Below the pieces are notes generated by a model. It saw nothing but the letters and a program-made list of their open reading frames with translations. It was not told the DNA's origin and ran no database searches. A program made the translations under genes and the position numbers. A stretch of DNA of 64,000 nucleotides from Syntrophorhabdaceae bacterium. Lineage in GTDB: Bacteria; Desulfobacterota; Syntrophorhabdia; Syntrophorhabdales; Syntrophorhabdaceae. This document shows positions 19,425 through 28,178 of the stretch, one piece after another. Each line of letters starts with the position of its first letter. Within the stretch, counting starts at the first letter, position 1. The stretch is taken from contig JAOAGQ010000011.1 in the NCBI GenBank assembly GCA_026415675.1, positions 25,787 through 89,786 on the forward strand, in the 5' to 3' direction.

Positions 19425-21531
19425 TTATCAGTTCTTCGAGCCTCTCGTATCTTTCATACCACTCTTTATCCTCGAATGAGAGGTTTTCCCTTGCGTATCT
19501 GTAGAGTATCTCCATCTCGTTTATGTGATTTGAGTGGAGGGCAGCGAGGATCACATGGTAGAGTTCCTTATAGGTTATGCCCGGGGCATATATGTTAGAG
19601 GTCTTAATCAGTGTATCGTAGGCCTTTTTATATTTCTTCTGTTCGAGGTATACAAGGCCTATCTCCCTCTGTACATTAGGGGAGTTTGTGATTTTAAGGG
19701 ATCTTTTGTAGTACCCAATGGACTTATCGTACATCTTCAACCCCTTGCAGGCATCCCCCATTAGCTTATAACCTATAGCAATTTCTGGAAAGTTATCAAT
19801 TATGTTTTTTGCATAGACCATTGCCTTCTCATGTTTACCGATACCGTTATGATACATGGCCATAAACTGGTTCGCGATGATGGACTCGGGGTATATCTTT
19901 ATAATCCTTTCGAGCTCCTTAATGATTCCTTCTAGCTCCTCTTTACTTTTCCTTTCAAGGGTTTCCCTCGGTTCAAAGGCGAAGACGTATGGGTCGATGG
20001 CCTTCAATCTATGCTCATCTGCAATATCGGGGTATCTATCCTTATCCACATACAGAACTTCTATATCGTCAAAGAAAACAGGCCGATAGTTTGGAAAATG
20101 GGCGATTATCTCTTTGAAACCTTTAAGTCCAAGGGGGACCATAATAAACTGGGGGTGGTACCTCTCCACCATCTTTTGAAAGACACTTTTACTTATAAAC
20201 ATCTTGTCCGCAATGTACATGTCCTCATTTGTAAAGAGAAAAGGGACCTCCATATCCATGAATATTTTATATCGGGGATATAGGACAAACTGGAGGTAAC
20301 CACCGTAATTCGGATGATTCAAGATCGAGCCTCCTGTGTCTATATACCTTAAAAAATTGGTGATTCCATGGGGGAGGTTCTTTATCGAAAAGGGGAATTT
20401 AGGGGGATTGGCATATATATCTCTTATGTAAACGAAGGGGAAGATCCCAAAGAGGATCACAAAAAAGGCGGCCAGTACCTTATTTCTCTTATCTTTTATA
20501 TTGGCAATCGATAGTTCCGGAGCATTCGCTTTAACCAGAGGGAGAGACAAAAGGGAAAATTCATAACAGAATCGGTAGCCCTTTGTAAGCAAATATATAC
20601 CACCGAGAAATAAAAGCATATGGCTTATCCGTATATTTTTTGTGTAGAGGGAGGCTGTTAAAGAGAATAGGGTAATAAGGAGCATTATGATTATAAGGGA
20701 ATTAAAGGTCAGGAACATCTTTACTATGTGGAAGGATGTGAGTTCTTCCTGAGAAAAATATTTAAGTTCCGCTATATAATGGGAAGCAAAACCTGTCTCT
20801 ATAAAGGGTACGAAAGTGAGGTCAAGACCATGGGGGGTAAGAAAGACTGTACCTATGGAGACTATAAGGGGCAGGATACGGATCGCTTCTTTTTTTGTAA
20901 TCTCTTTTTTATTTTTTTTGTGGTTATAGTAAAACTCTATTAGATACGTAAGACATATAAGGAGCATAACGGGGTATGTGACACCGTGTATGTTGACCCA
21001 CAAAAGGGATAAAAAGGGGAGAAGAAATATATACTTCCCTTTATGTTCGAGGATGAACAGGAAGGAGATGATAAAGATATACGTGAATATATGGGGCCTC
21101 ATAAGGGCGTACCGGGGGATAAACAACATGAAGATAACCACAAAAACAAAAACCAGGTAAAATCTTTTTTCTTTCCCCACATCAGTGAACAAAAAGAGAA
21201 AGACCATGTAAGCCAAAAGCATAAAGAGGAGGGTTTTTACGATGATTATCCCATAGTAGTTAAATATATTGAATAAAAGATAGGTGGTAAGCTGGAAAAG
21301 CCAGTAATAGTCAACCCATTCCCTCGGGGGCTCAACAAAAGAGAAGAAACTCTCCTTTGGGATCGAAAAGTTTTCCAATATGTATCTCCCGCCATTTAGG
21401 TGGTACCATAGGTCTGTATCCCCTGCGAATATAGGCCATCTTATGAAATTAACAATCGAAAAGATTGTGAAGAGGAGCAAATAATAGAATAAAACCCTTT
21501 CTCTTTTTATAGAAGGGATGGCTTTTAGCAT
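19402..21531 (-). CDS. Polytopic membrane protein with C-terminal TPR region, GT-C-like
   Basis: This 709-residue protein has about ten to twelve membrane segments followed by soluble TPR-like helices from about residue 560. The first loop has FAGDTDLWYHLNGGRYILE, then SFFSFVEPP and WVDYYWLFQLTTY. I associate this pattern (acidic-DLW, G..I, FS, W..L) with GT-C-like membrane proteins, but I cannot assign a named family. A loop with NHPNYGGYLQF resembles the periplasmic part of such proteins. It heads a minus-strand group with a GT2 enzyme and a methyltransferase and is divergent from pilA, with 151 bp between. Function unknown; sugar transfer is inference. Confidence 0.65.
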   Translation of the reverse strand: MLKAIPSIKRERVLFYYLLLFTIFSIVNFIRWPIFAGDTDLWYHLNGGRYILENFSIPKESFFSFVEPPREWVDYYWLFQLTTYLLFNIFNYYGIIIVKTLLFMLLAYMVFLFLFTDVGKEKRFYLVFVFVVIFMLFIPRYALMRPHIFTYIFIISFLFILEHKGKYIFLLPFLSLLWVNIHGVTYPVMLLICLTYLIEFYYNHKKNKKEITKKEAIRILPLIVSIGTVFLTPHGLDLTFVPFIETGFASHYIAELKYFSQEELTSFHIVKMFLTFNSLIIIMLLITLFSLTASLYTKNIRISHMLLFLGGIYLLTKGYRFCYEFSLLSLPLVKANAPELSIANIKDKRNKVLAAFFVILFGIFPFVYIRDIYANPPKFPFSIKNLPHGITNFLRYIDTGGSILNHPNYGGYLQFVLYPRYKIFMDMEVPFLFTNEDMYIADKMFISKSVFQKMVERYHPQFIMVPLGLKGFKEIIAHFPNYRPVFFDDIEVLYVDKDRYPDIADEHRLKAIDPYVFAFEPRETLERKSKEELEGIIKELERIIKIYPESIIANQFMAMYHNGIGKHEKAMVYAKNIIDNFPEIAIGYKLMGDACKGLKMYDKSIGYYKRSLKITNSPNVQREIGLVYLEQKKYKKAYDTLIKTSNIYAPGITYKELYHVILAALHSNHINEMEILYRYARENLSFEDKEWYERYERLEELINEKRKQN

Positions 21532-21607
21532 AGATTAAAGCTAACACATGGTTTTTTTCATCTGCAAGGCAAATTATTCTTTTTTTTATTGAGTGTGATT
21601 AAAATCA

Positions 21608-21635
21608 TTTACATTTAAAAAAAATATGTTAGAAT
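21608..21635 (+). promoter_or_regulatory. Sigma70-type promoter of pilA
   Basis: TTTACA (21608-21613) and TAGAAT (21630-21635) are 16 bp apart in a very AT-rich leader. A strong Shine-Dalgarno AAAGGAGG follows 4 bp before the pilA ATG. The leader would be about 40 nt. Confidence 0.55.
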
Positions 21636-21682
21636 TTATACTGTATTAATACTATTAAAATTTTAATTTAAAAGGAGGTATT

Positions 21683-22111
21683 ATGTTAAAGGTTAAGAAA
21701 GACAAAAGAGGTTTTACGTTGATTGAGCTTCTAATCGTCATCGCGATTATCGGCATTTTGGCCGCAATCGCAATCCCTGCCTACACGGGTTACACCAAAA
21801 AGTCAAAGACTTCAGGGGTAATAAACGCGATAGGGGCGGTAAAGAATGCCGTCTTCGCCTATTACACAGAGGCAGGTAGTGTAACGGCAGCAGCTACAAT
21901 CTCAGCGATAGGCACAACCTATGGGGTAACACCGCCTGCTCAGTACATAAGTGCGGCAAGTGTAGGATCCGACGGTACAATTACCGTAACGCTCACCAAT
22001 ATAGGTAGCGACATAAACGGTAAGACCATAACCCTTACCCCTTCAAACAACATGCAGACATGGACCTGGGGTGGAAACGTAGATGCAGCATACATACCTA
22101 AATCCAATTAA
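21683..22111 (+). CDS. pilA: Major type IV pilin
   Basis: This is the pilus subunit. A 10-residue basic leader ends in glycine (KDKRG), followed by [20 protein letters not shown], the classical cleaved and N-methylated helix with Glu5. The mature protein is about 132 residues, rich in Thr, Ser and Gly and without cysteine, so the C-terminal disulfide loop of many type IVa pilins is absent. The Ser/Thr-rich globular part would offer O-glycosylation sites. The gene has its own promoter, a strong ribosome site and its own terminator, as expected for an abundant product made above the level of pilD and the minor pilins. Confidence 0.95.
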   Translation: MLKVKKDKRGFTLIELLIVIAIIGILAAIAIPAYTGYTKKSKTSGVINAIGAVKNAVFAYYTEAGSVTAAATISAIGTTYGVTPPAQYISAASVGSDGTITVTLTNIGSDINGKTITLTPSNNMQTWTWGGNVDAAYIPKSN

Positions 22112-22122
22112 TTAGGTTTTAA

Positions 22123-22154
22123 GGGGGGCTTGAAATAGCCCCCTTTTTTATTTT
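22123..22154 (+). terminator. Intrinsic terminator after pilA
   Basis: A stem of GGGGGCT (22124-22130) and AGCCCCC (22137-22143) with a 6-nt loop TGAAAT is followed by a T-rich tract. It would release most pilA transcripts before pilD, giving pilin in excess. Confidence 0.9.
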
Positions 22155-22167
22155 CATATGAGATGCC

Positions 22168-22962
22168 ATGATTACACAACTGACTACCACATATATAACA
22201 CCCATTGGGGTCATCATCTTCGGTGGAATCATAGGCAGTTTTCTTAACGTCTGTATCTTTAGATTACCGAGAGAAAAATCTATAATATTACCCCCTTCCT
22301 CATGTCCCACATGCCATAATAAGATTCGGTTCTATGATAATATACCCATTCTGAGTTATCTCATACTCAAAGGGAAATGCAGGGTGTGCGGTTCGAAAAT
22401 AGCTTTGAGATACCCCCTCGTCGAATTTTTAACCATAGCTCTTTTTTTTTCCTTGTACCTTAAGTTCGGTCTATCTCTCGAATTTGCCGTCAATATGCTT
22501 TTCGTTTCTCTCCTCATAGTGATATCCTTTATAGACATCGATTTTAAGATTATCCCCGATGTATTAAGCTTAGGAGGTATGGCTACTGGCTTTATCTTAT
22601 CTTTTTTTAGATACCCTTTCGGCTACCTGGATAGTCTAATCGGTATCTTTATAGGAGGGGGCATACTCTACGGGATTGCGATAGCGTATGGGGCTATTGC
22701 AAAAAGGGAAGGGATGGGGGGAGGGGATATAAAGCTCCTCGGGATGATAGGGGCCTTCTCCGGTATAAAAGGTGTACTATTCACCTTGATGGCAGGCTCT
22801 CTGATAGGCTCCATAGTCGGCATTATTCTTATGCTCACCCAAGGCAAGGATATGAAATACGCCCTTCCTTTTGGACCCTTTCTCTCCCTCGGGGCAATTA
22901 TATATATTTTTTCAGGAGATTATCTTGAAAAAGGTTTTGTACGGCTTATCACAGGACAATAG
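22168..22962 (+). CDS. pilD: Prepilin peptidase / N-methyltransferase
   Basis: An inner-membrane aspartic protease that cleaves the Gly-Phe bond of prepilins and methylates the new N-terminus. The N-terminal cytoplasmic domain has the zinc-binding pair CPTC and CRVC, which marks the bifunctional form. The catalytic aspartates lie in FIDIDFKIIPD and GGGDIKLLG. The 264 residues with about seven membrane segments are normal. It sits between pilA and the minor pilins, all of which need its activity. The 3' end overlaps the next minor pilin gene by 38 bp. Confidence 0.96.
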   Translation: MITQLTTTYITPIGVIIFGGIIGSFLNVCIFRLPREKSIILPPSSCPTCHNKIRFYDNIPILSYLILKGKCRVCGSKIALRYPLVEFLTIALFFSLYLKFGLSLEFAVNMLFVSLLIVISFIDIDFKIIPDVLSLGGMATGFILSFFRYPFGYLDSLIGIFIGGGILYGIAIAYGAIAKREGMGGGDIKLLGMIGAFSGIKGVLFTLMAGSLIGSIVGIILMLTQGKDMKYALPFGPFLSLGAIIYIFSGDYLEKGFVRLITGQ

Positions 22963-23434
22963 GGGTTTTTCCCTTTTGGAGATGGTTGTGGTTATCGTGA
23001 TAGCAGGAATACTCGCCGCCATCGCAGTCCCGAGCTATCTCGGAATGATAAAAAAGCATAAACTTACCCAGTATGCCACAGAGATGGAGTATCTTGTTAA
23101 ATCCGCAAAGATCATTGCCATGGAGAGGACTGTAAATACGGGGATATGTGTGGATAGTAGTACAAACCTTATACTTTATATAATTGGTACAAGTAGAAGT
23201 GCCGGCATATGTTCGGGGACTGAATTCAGGAGGATGACTATAAACGCAACAGATGCCTCATATAGTAATATCAGCCTTTCCGGTTCAGGGGCATCCTTTG
23301 ACCCGAGGGGGCTTGCCATATGGACCGGAAACGTATGTATCACAAACAACGAGAAATACGTTAAGGCATGTATAAGTAGAACAGGTATACGGATCGAAGA
23401 AGGGTCAGGGGGTTGCAGCTCGTGTTCTTTCTGA
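22925..23434 (+). CDS. Minor pilin / pseudopilin, GspH/FimT family
   Basis: The leader ends LSQDNRG, followed by FSLLEMVVVIVIAGILAAIA, a prepilin helix with Glu5. The C-terminal part has the GspH/FimT-like pattern of an early helix (MEYLVKSAKIIAMERTVNTGICV) and a beta-rich end with RGLAIW, and it closes with a Cys-x-x-Cys pair. I chose a TTG start at 22925 because AGGAG lies 7 bp upstream; an earlier TTG (22871) lies inside pilD without such a site. It probably primes pilus assembly as part of the tip complex. Confidence 0.85.
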   Translation: MKKVLYGLSQDNRGFSLLEMVVVIVIAGILAAIAVPSYLGMIKKHKLTQYATEMEYLVKSAKIIAMERTVNTGICVDSSTNLILYIIGTSRSAGICSGTEFRRMTINATDASYSNISLSGSGASFDPRGLAIWTGNVCITNNEKYVKACISRTGIRIEEGSGGCSSCSF

Positions 23435-23799
23435 GATGTTTGAACTCCATTTTAAAAGGGTTCAAAAATGGGTTTACATTGATCGAGGCCATGATCGGGA
23501 TAACGATCCTTACCTTCTCCCTTATGGGGGTTGTGGCAATGATGGTCTATTTCGGTTCCCAGACAACCGATAAAAAACTGAAAAGTTGTTTGCTCGATAG
23601 TGCTGCAAGTGCCCTTCAACAGTTTAAAGGGAATGCCCTTCCTATCTCTTCAAGTTTTACCTGTGAAAACATAACGGGGACCATTTCTGTAAACCCGACA
23701 ACATATCCATCCTCAAATACATGTACAGATGTTACCGCTACCGCATCGGCCCTGGGAAAGAGTTTGACGTTGACGACAAAGGTATGCAATTTCAATTAG
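23422..23799 (+). CDS. Minor pilin, PilV-like
   Basis: After a short leader ending GFKNG, the helix FTLIEAMIGITILTFSLMGV carries Glu5 and the acidic-A-M pattern common in PilV/PilI-type minor pilins. The protein is short (about 125 residues), with a beta-rich tail and four cysteines, some likely paired. The start is uncertain. GTG 23422 has AGGGGG about 9 bp upstream, while TTG 23413 and TTG 23440 are alternatives. It overlaps the FimT-like gene by 13 bp and is followed directly by the PilW-like gene. Confidence 0.8.
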   Translation: MFFLRCLNSILKGFKNGFTLIEAMIGITILTFSLMGVVAMMVYFGSQTTDKKLKSCLLDSAASALQQFKGNALPISSSFTCENITGTISVNPTTYPSSNTCTDVTATASALGKSLTLTTKVCNFN

Positions 23800-23810
23800 G
23801 TTTGATAAAT

Positions 23811-24716
23811 ATGCTTAAAAGGTTAAACAAAAAAGGTTTCAGCCTTATCGAGGTCCTGATAGTAAGTGGTATCGGGCTTTTTGTCCTCATGGCGGCATTA
23901 CTCCTTTACACAGGTTCTTTGAATCTCTTTAAGGATGTAAAGACCATTTCCGATAATATACAAACAAAGGTGCCTTCTATTGAACTGGTGGGAAGATACT
24001 TTGACCGCTGGGGGGTAAATGTGTTATCAACAGGGAGCGACTGTACGAACTACCCCCCCTCCAATGCCAAATGTATAACCGTTACCCCACAGACTGGGCT
24101 TGGAACAGGAATTACCTGTGACGAGGTGATCTTCTTCGGTAATATTCACGGAACGGGCTTTGTAAGGGATGTCTCCGGTACTGTGGCAAACCTTGTGAGT
24201 TGCAGGTTGAGCACGAGTTCAAACCAGAACTGCTACTATTTATGGAGAAACGGTTCAATCCAGAATGATGCCTCCACAAACACAGTCCTACCCCTTTCGC
24301 TAAGCTCCCTATCCCCGAACAATGCAGACTGCTCAACTTTGACATCGGGAACGGTATCCAACGCATCGGCAAATTATCAGTTATCCCCATCCGCTGGTTC
24401 AGGATCTACAAAAACCCTCCAGGCAGGAGATATCATCCAGAGGTCACCCCATAAAATAAGGTTATACTGCGCCCCAAACGCAAACGATGCGAGTAGAAAC
24501 TGGCTTTATGTGGATTTAACGGATACGGCACTGGGTTGTACTTCCGATGAAACCGCCTCTCCTATTGCCCCCGTTGATACATTTCAGGTAACCCTACTGA
24601 CCGACCCAAGCGGAAATTCAACGGCGGCAAGGGTGACGGTAACCTTTAGAAGTCAGTCAGGGAAGTACTCGAAGCAGTATGACACCCATACCGTAACAAA
24701 AACTTTTGGGAGATAA
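23811..24716 (+). CDS. Minor pilin, PilW-like
   Basis: The leader MLKRLNKKG precedes FSLIEVLIVSGIGLFVLMAA, a class III pilin helix with Glu5. The mature part of about 290 residues is beta-rich and has several cysteines, as in PilW/PilJ minor pilins. ATG 23811 gives a normal 9-residue leader; an upstream ATG at 23784 would overlap the previous gene. The order FimT-PilV-PilW-PilX found here is the usual minor pilin order of type IVa systems. A PilE-type gene is not recognisable next to it. Confidence 0.85.
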   Translation: MLKRLNKKGFSLIEVLIVSGIGLFVLMAALLLYTGSLNLFKDVKTISDNIQTKVPSIELVGRYFDRWGVNVLSTGSDCTNYPPSNAKCITVTPQTGLGTGITCDEVIFFGNIHGTGFVRDVSGTVANLVSCRLSTSSNQNCYYLWRNGSIQNDASTNTVLPLSLSSLSPNNADCSTLTSGTVSNASANYQLSPSAGSGSTKTLQAGDIIQRSPHKIRLYCAPNANDASRNWLYVDLTDTALGCTSDETASPIAPVDTFQVTLLTDPSGNSTAARVTVTFRSQSGKYSKQYDTHTVTKTFGR

Positions 24717-24720
24717 CACC

Positions 24721-26070
24721 ATGAAGAATGAAAAAGGTTTTATCCTTGCCGTAGTCTTATCGATGACTCTGCTTGTTGCGATCCTCGCAACGGCTGCCAT
24801 AAAAATGTCAGAACTGGGTTATCTCGCATACGGGAGTGAAAGAAAGTACCAGATAGCGGATACCGCATCAGAATATGGATTGAATATGGGCGTCCAGATC
24901 GTCTCCTCAACGGGCAACTGTCCCAGTGCAAATACAGGTACGTTGAGTACAGGGGGTGTCTCCGCCTCCTATTCATATTTCTCTATCTCGGGAGGCAACT
25001 ACTGTTTTATCCATAGCAAAGGTCAATTTGCAGGGGCATCCGTTGTGAAGACCACGATCGTACCTACCTTTATGACAGGGAACTGGGGGGCCCTTGTTAT
25101 CGATTCAGGAACGGTGAATCTCGGTGGTAGCGGCTCCGTTGCCTTCTGTGATACGGCATGCCCAAATGGAGGGCCTGCCATCATGTATATTGGGGCAACA
25201 ACAATTACAGGGGGCTCGTCAACTGTGCTGCCGAGTGCCTGCCCAAATAACCCAAAAGGGGCGGTAGGGAATCCACCAACCCAACAGAATGCATCTTTGC
25301 CCGCAGACCTCACATCTACGTACTTCAACTCAACGGATATCGTTGACCTTGAAAACGACCTCAGGGCAAAATACTCTGTAGATGATACCTCCATTGCGAA
25401 CATGAATAGTTCATGTAAATACACAGGGTCAAGCGCATGCTCCACAACATCATCGACCAACATCAGTTGTGGTACTACGAACATCAGTCTTACAACATGT
25501 CCTCAGGTATATATACAGAGTGCGGCGTTGACTATAGGGCATGCGGTAACAGGTAAGACGGTATACTCAGGGGGAAGGGTAACTGTGACAGGGGCCACAG
25601 TAGATACGAATGTCTTTGCCGATACAATATATATAAACGCCTCGGACAATAGCCCTGAAGGGGGTGTATATTTCGCAAGGAACACCACGCAGACCGTAAC
25701 ATCGAGTTGCAGCACTTCAACAAACTGTATCTATGTAAAATCCAACAAGCAACTTGGTACTGCAACGAAGCCCATTCTTTATATCTCCAGAGGGGGTACC
25801 CTTTTTGATTCAAACGGTGGCCCCGATATATACGGTTTTATATATACCAGCTCCACGGCAACTAATGTAAACGGAAACATTATCTTTAAAGGTTCTTTCG
25901 TAAACGATAACAACGCAACGATTACATTCGGGGGTAATGCAAGCATCCAGTTCGATCTCGATGTGTTAAACCAGTTAAAGACCAATCTCGCTACGGTTCT
26001 AAAGACCCCTACATGCGGCGGTCGTCAGATGCAAAGCTCCCTCCTTTCAACAAAGGTAACGATATACTGA
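24721..26070 (+). CDS. PilX-like minor pilin assembly protein, unusually long
   Basis: The N-terminus MKNEKGFILAVVLSMTLLVA matches the PilX N-terminal type: short leader, hydrophobic helix and no glutamate at position 5. A helix with ERKYQIADTASEYGLNMG follows. The rest (about 390 residues) is Gly/Ser/Thr/Asn-rich, with many short beta-prone strands and several cysteines, and looks like a beta-solenoid. Typical PilX proteins are about half this length. ATG 24721 has GGGAG 8 bp upstream. It probably sits at the pilus tip and may carry a binding function; that is inference. Confidence 0.75.
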   Translation: MKNEKGFILAVVLSMTLLVAILATAAIKMSELGYLAYGSERKYQIADTASEYGLNMGVQIVSSTGNCPSANTGTLSTGGVSASYSYFSISGGNYCFIHSKGQFAGASVVKTTIVPTFMTGNWGALVIDSGTVNLGGSGSVAFCDTACPNGGPAIMYIGATTITGGSSTVLPSACPNNPKGAVGNPPTQQNASLPADLTSTYFNSTDIVDLENDLRAKYSVDDTSIANMNSSCKYTGSSACSTTSSTNISCGTTNISLTTCPQVYIQSAALTIGHAVTGKTVYSGGRVTVTGATVDTNVFADTIYINASDNSPEGGVYFARNTTQTVTSSCSTSTNCIYVKSNKQLGTATKPILYISRGGTLFDSNGGPDIYGFIYTSSTATNVNGNIIFKGSFVNDNNATITFGGNASIQFDLDVLNQLKTNLATVLKTPTCGGRQMQSSLLSTKVTIY

Positions 26071-26075
26071 GGTTC

Positions 26076-28097
26076 ATGTCTTTTCTCCCCTTTTTCCTTA
26101 TCCCTTTTTTAGGGGGAAACCACCTCTCTTTTTATTATTTCACCATTGAAAAGTTCTGGATCGACTCCACCTTTCTTGTTCTCCTTATCATCTCAATCCT
26201 ATATAATTTTTATATAAAAAAAAGGTTTACCGTTGCTTTTTTATATTTTCTTCTCCCTTTCCTTCTATTTTTTTTAATAACCCTCTTGAGCTATCTTTAC
26301 TCATGGATAAGACTAAACACCCTCGTTGAGGTCAATCACCTCCTGTGGGCCATAGGGGGTGTATACCTTTTTTCTCTAATCGATGACAAAGAAAAACCTC
26401 TGAAGGCCCTCATCTGGGGGACAACCGTTGTTGTTCTATCGATGGCGGTACAGTATGAGGTGCTCTATCCATCCCTACAGGAGATGTATAAGGAAGGGCA
26501 TTATGGAGACCTTGTCAGATCGAAGGTTGTGCCAACGGCATCCTTCCTCAACGAAGCAACCCTCGGAGGTTATCTCCTTTTTTCTCTGCCATTGGGTATA
26601 TTTTTCTCTGTGTTTAAAAAAGAAAAAATCTACTTTTTACCTTCCTCTTTGATATTATTCGGTATTCTCTTTTCCCTATCGAGAATGGCCTTTCTCATCG
26701 CTTTTGTCTCCATTCTTTTTATGGCTTTACTGGTTGTTAAAAGAACGGGTATCAAAAGGCTTTCAGGGCTTTTTTATATCATTATCATCGCCACAGCAAT
26801 CTTTTTTTTCTTAAACTATACAACGGATGAAAAAAAAGCGGATGAGAGACCCATCCTCGAGAGAGGCTTATATAAGCTCGAGAGCATCCCTAAACACATA
26901 ACTACCCTTACATACAGGACAAATACGTGGGAAAAGGCAATAAACGCCTTTATCGACAGTCCTTTGAAAGGATACGGGGCCGGCACATTCGAATACGTTT
27001 TTAAAAAATATTACGATGCCACTTTATACACAAAATACAGTCACAGTATTATCATTAAAGTCCTCGTTGAACTTGGCATTTTAGGTCTATTCTCTTTTCT
27101 TCTCTATCCCTTCTCTCTTTTTCTATGTTTTTTTATAAAATTGTACCTCTACCATCCTGTTGGTATACCTGTGGGGAAGGACGATAGGGACCTGTATATT
27201 TTCATGGCAATATCGGCATTCTCGGGCCTTGTCTTTGCCTTTTTCAATGTAGCCTTTGAATCCCCGGCATACACGATAACCTTTTTTGTGTTGAGTTCCT
27301 TTCTCCCCATGGCCCTTATGGAAACAAAAGAAGGTGCTAACCTTTTATCCCTTCCTCTTTTAATATCTGTGCTCTTTGCCCTTGTATGTTCCCTTTTCTT
27401 TACCGTTAAAACGGATACCGCCTGGAAACTGAACGAACAGGGTATGATATTCGAAGAATTGGGTATGTTAGATGAGGCGTTAAACTCCTATAGTGAGGCG
27501 ATAACGATAATGCCATCAAATAGTTTTGGGTATATAGGCAGAATAGGTATCCTCTTAAAATTATATAATGCCACCGATGACAAGGATATAAGAGAGAAGA
27601 TAAGAAGAGCTTTAAACGATACCGTTGAAAAAATTGAGAAAAACCCCGATAGAAACGGGGAACTCTTTTTTGTTAAAGGAAAAATATACGAGATTATGGG
27701 CAATAAAGATAAGGAGGAGAAAAATCTATATACGGCCTTATACTACCATCCATCATCGGGTTTCTATATGTACGAAATCGGTAAATACCATTTCAGGTAT
27801 GGGGAGTTCGAAAAACTAAAGGGAATCATAGAGCTCATGAAAATCTATGAACCGAGACACAAAGGCTCTGACATGCACGGGATCTATGTTTACAAAATGA
27901 GGGATCTCGAGGCGAGTATGGAGTTCATTGAAGGGAGAAAAGAGAGTGCCTATGCCCTTGCCTTAAAAAACCTTGAGGAAGCAGAGGCAGACAATAGTTC
28001 CTTTGCAAACGTCCTCTCAAGGGAGTATGTACAGAAAGAAAAGGTCATCGAATACTTAAAATCAAGGGTCTTATACTTTAAATCCCGTATAGATTGA
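26076..28097 (+). CDS. O-antigen ligase/Wzy_C-family membrane protein with C-terminal TPR tail
   Basis: About ten to twelve membrane segments fill residues 1-450, with the conserved periplasmic loop GYGAGTFEYVFKKYY and the HSIIIKVLVELGILG stretch. This histidine-bearing pattern is that of Wzy_C proteins (WaaL, and the pilin ligases PglL and TfpO). The C-terminal ~220 residues form TPR-like helices (LNEQGMIFEELGMLDEALNS). It lies inside the pilus locus between the minor pilins and pilM, so a pilin O-oligosaccharyltransferase role is attractive but is inference. ATG 26076 follows the PilX-like stop by 5 bp; an ATG 63 bp earlier would lie inside that gene and add only a polar shadow sequence. 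Confidence 0.78.
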   Translation: MSFLPFFLIPFLGGNHLSFYYFTIEKFWIDSTFLVLLIISILYNFYIKKRFTVAFLYFLLPFLLFFLITLLSYLYSWIRLNTLVEVNHLLWAIGGVYLFSLIDDKEKPLKALIWGTTVVVLSMAVQYEVLYPSLQEMYKEGHYGDLVRSKVVPTASFLNEATLGGYLLFSLPLGIFFSVFKKEKIYFLPSSLILFGILFSLSRMAFLIAFVSILFMALLVVKRTGIKRLSGLFYIIIIATAIFFFLNYTTDEKKADERPILERGLYKLESIPKHITTLTYRTNTWEKAINAFIDSPLKGYGAGTFEYVFKKYYDATLYTKYSHSIIIKVLVELGILGLFSFLLYPFSLFLCFFIKLYLYHPVGIPVGKDDRDLYIFMAISAFSGLVFAFFNVAFESPAYTITFFVLSSFLPMALMETKEGANLLSLPLLISVLFALVCSLFFTVKTDTAWKLNEQGMIFEELGMLDEALNSYSEAITIMPSNSFGYIGRIGILLKLYNATDDKDIREKIRRALNDTVEKIEKNPDRNGELFFVKGKIYEIMGNKDKEEKNLYTALYYHPSSGFYMYEIGKYHFRYGEFEKLKGIIELMKIYEPRHKGSDMHGIYVYKMRDLEASMEFIEGRKESAYALALKNLEEAEADNSSFANVLSREYVQKEKVIEYLKSRVLYFKSRID

Positions 28098-28178
28098 ATA
28101 TAAAGGCACTATTTTTTCAAAAAATACTTGTCTTTTTTAAATAAAAAATGTAACAAATAAAAAGGGCGCAAGAGAAGG

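Noticed and set aside
21550..21565. Possible sigma54 promoter (GG...GC) upstream of pilA
   Set aside because: The GG and GC are separated by 12 bp instead of the required 10, and the surrounding bases do not match; a sigma70-type pair lies closer to the gene.
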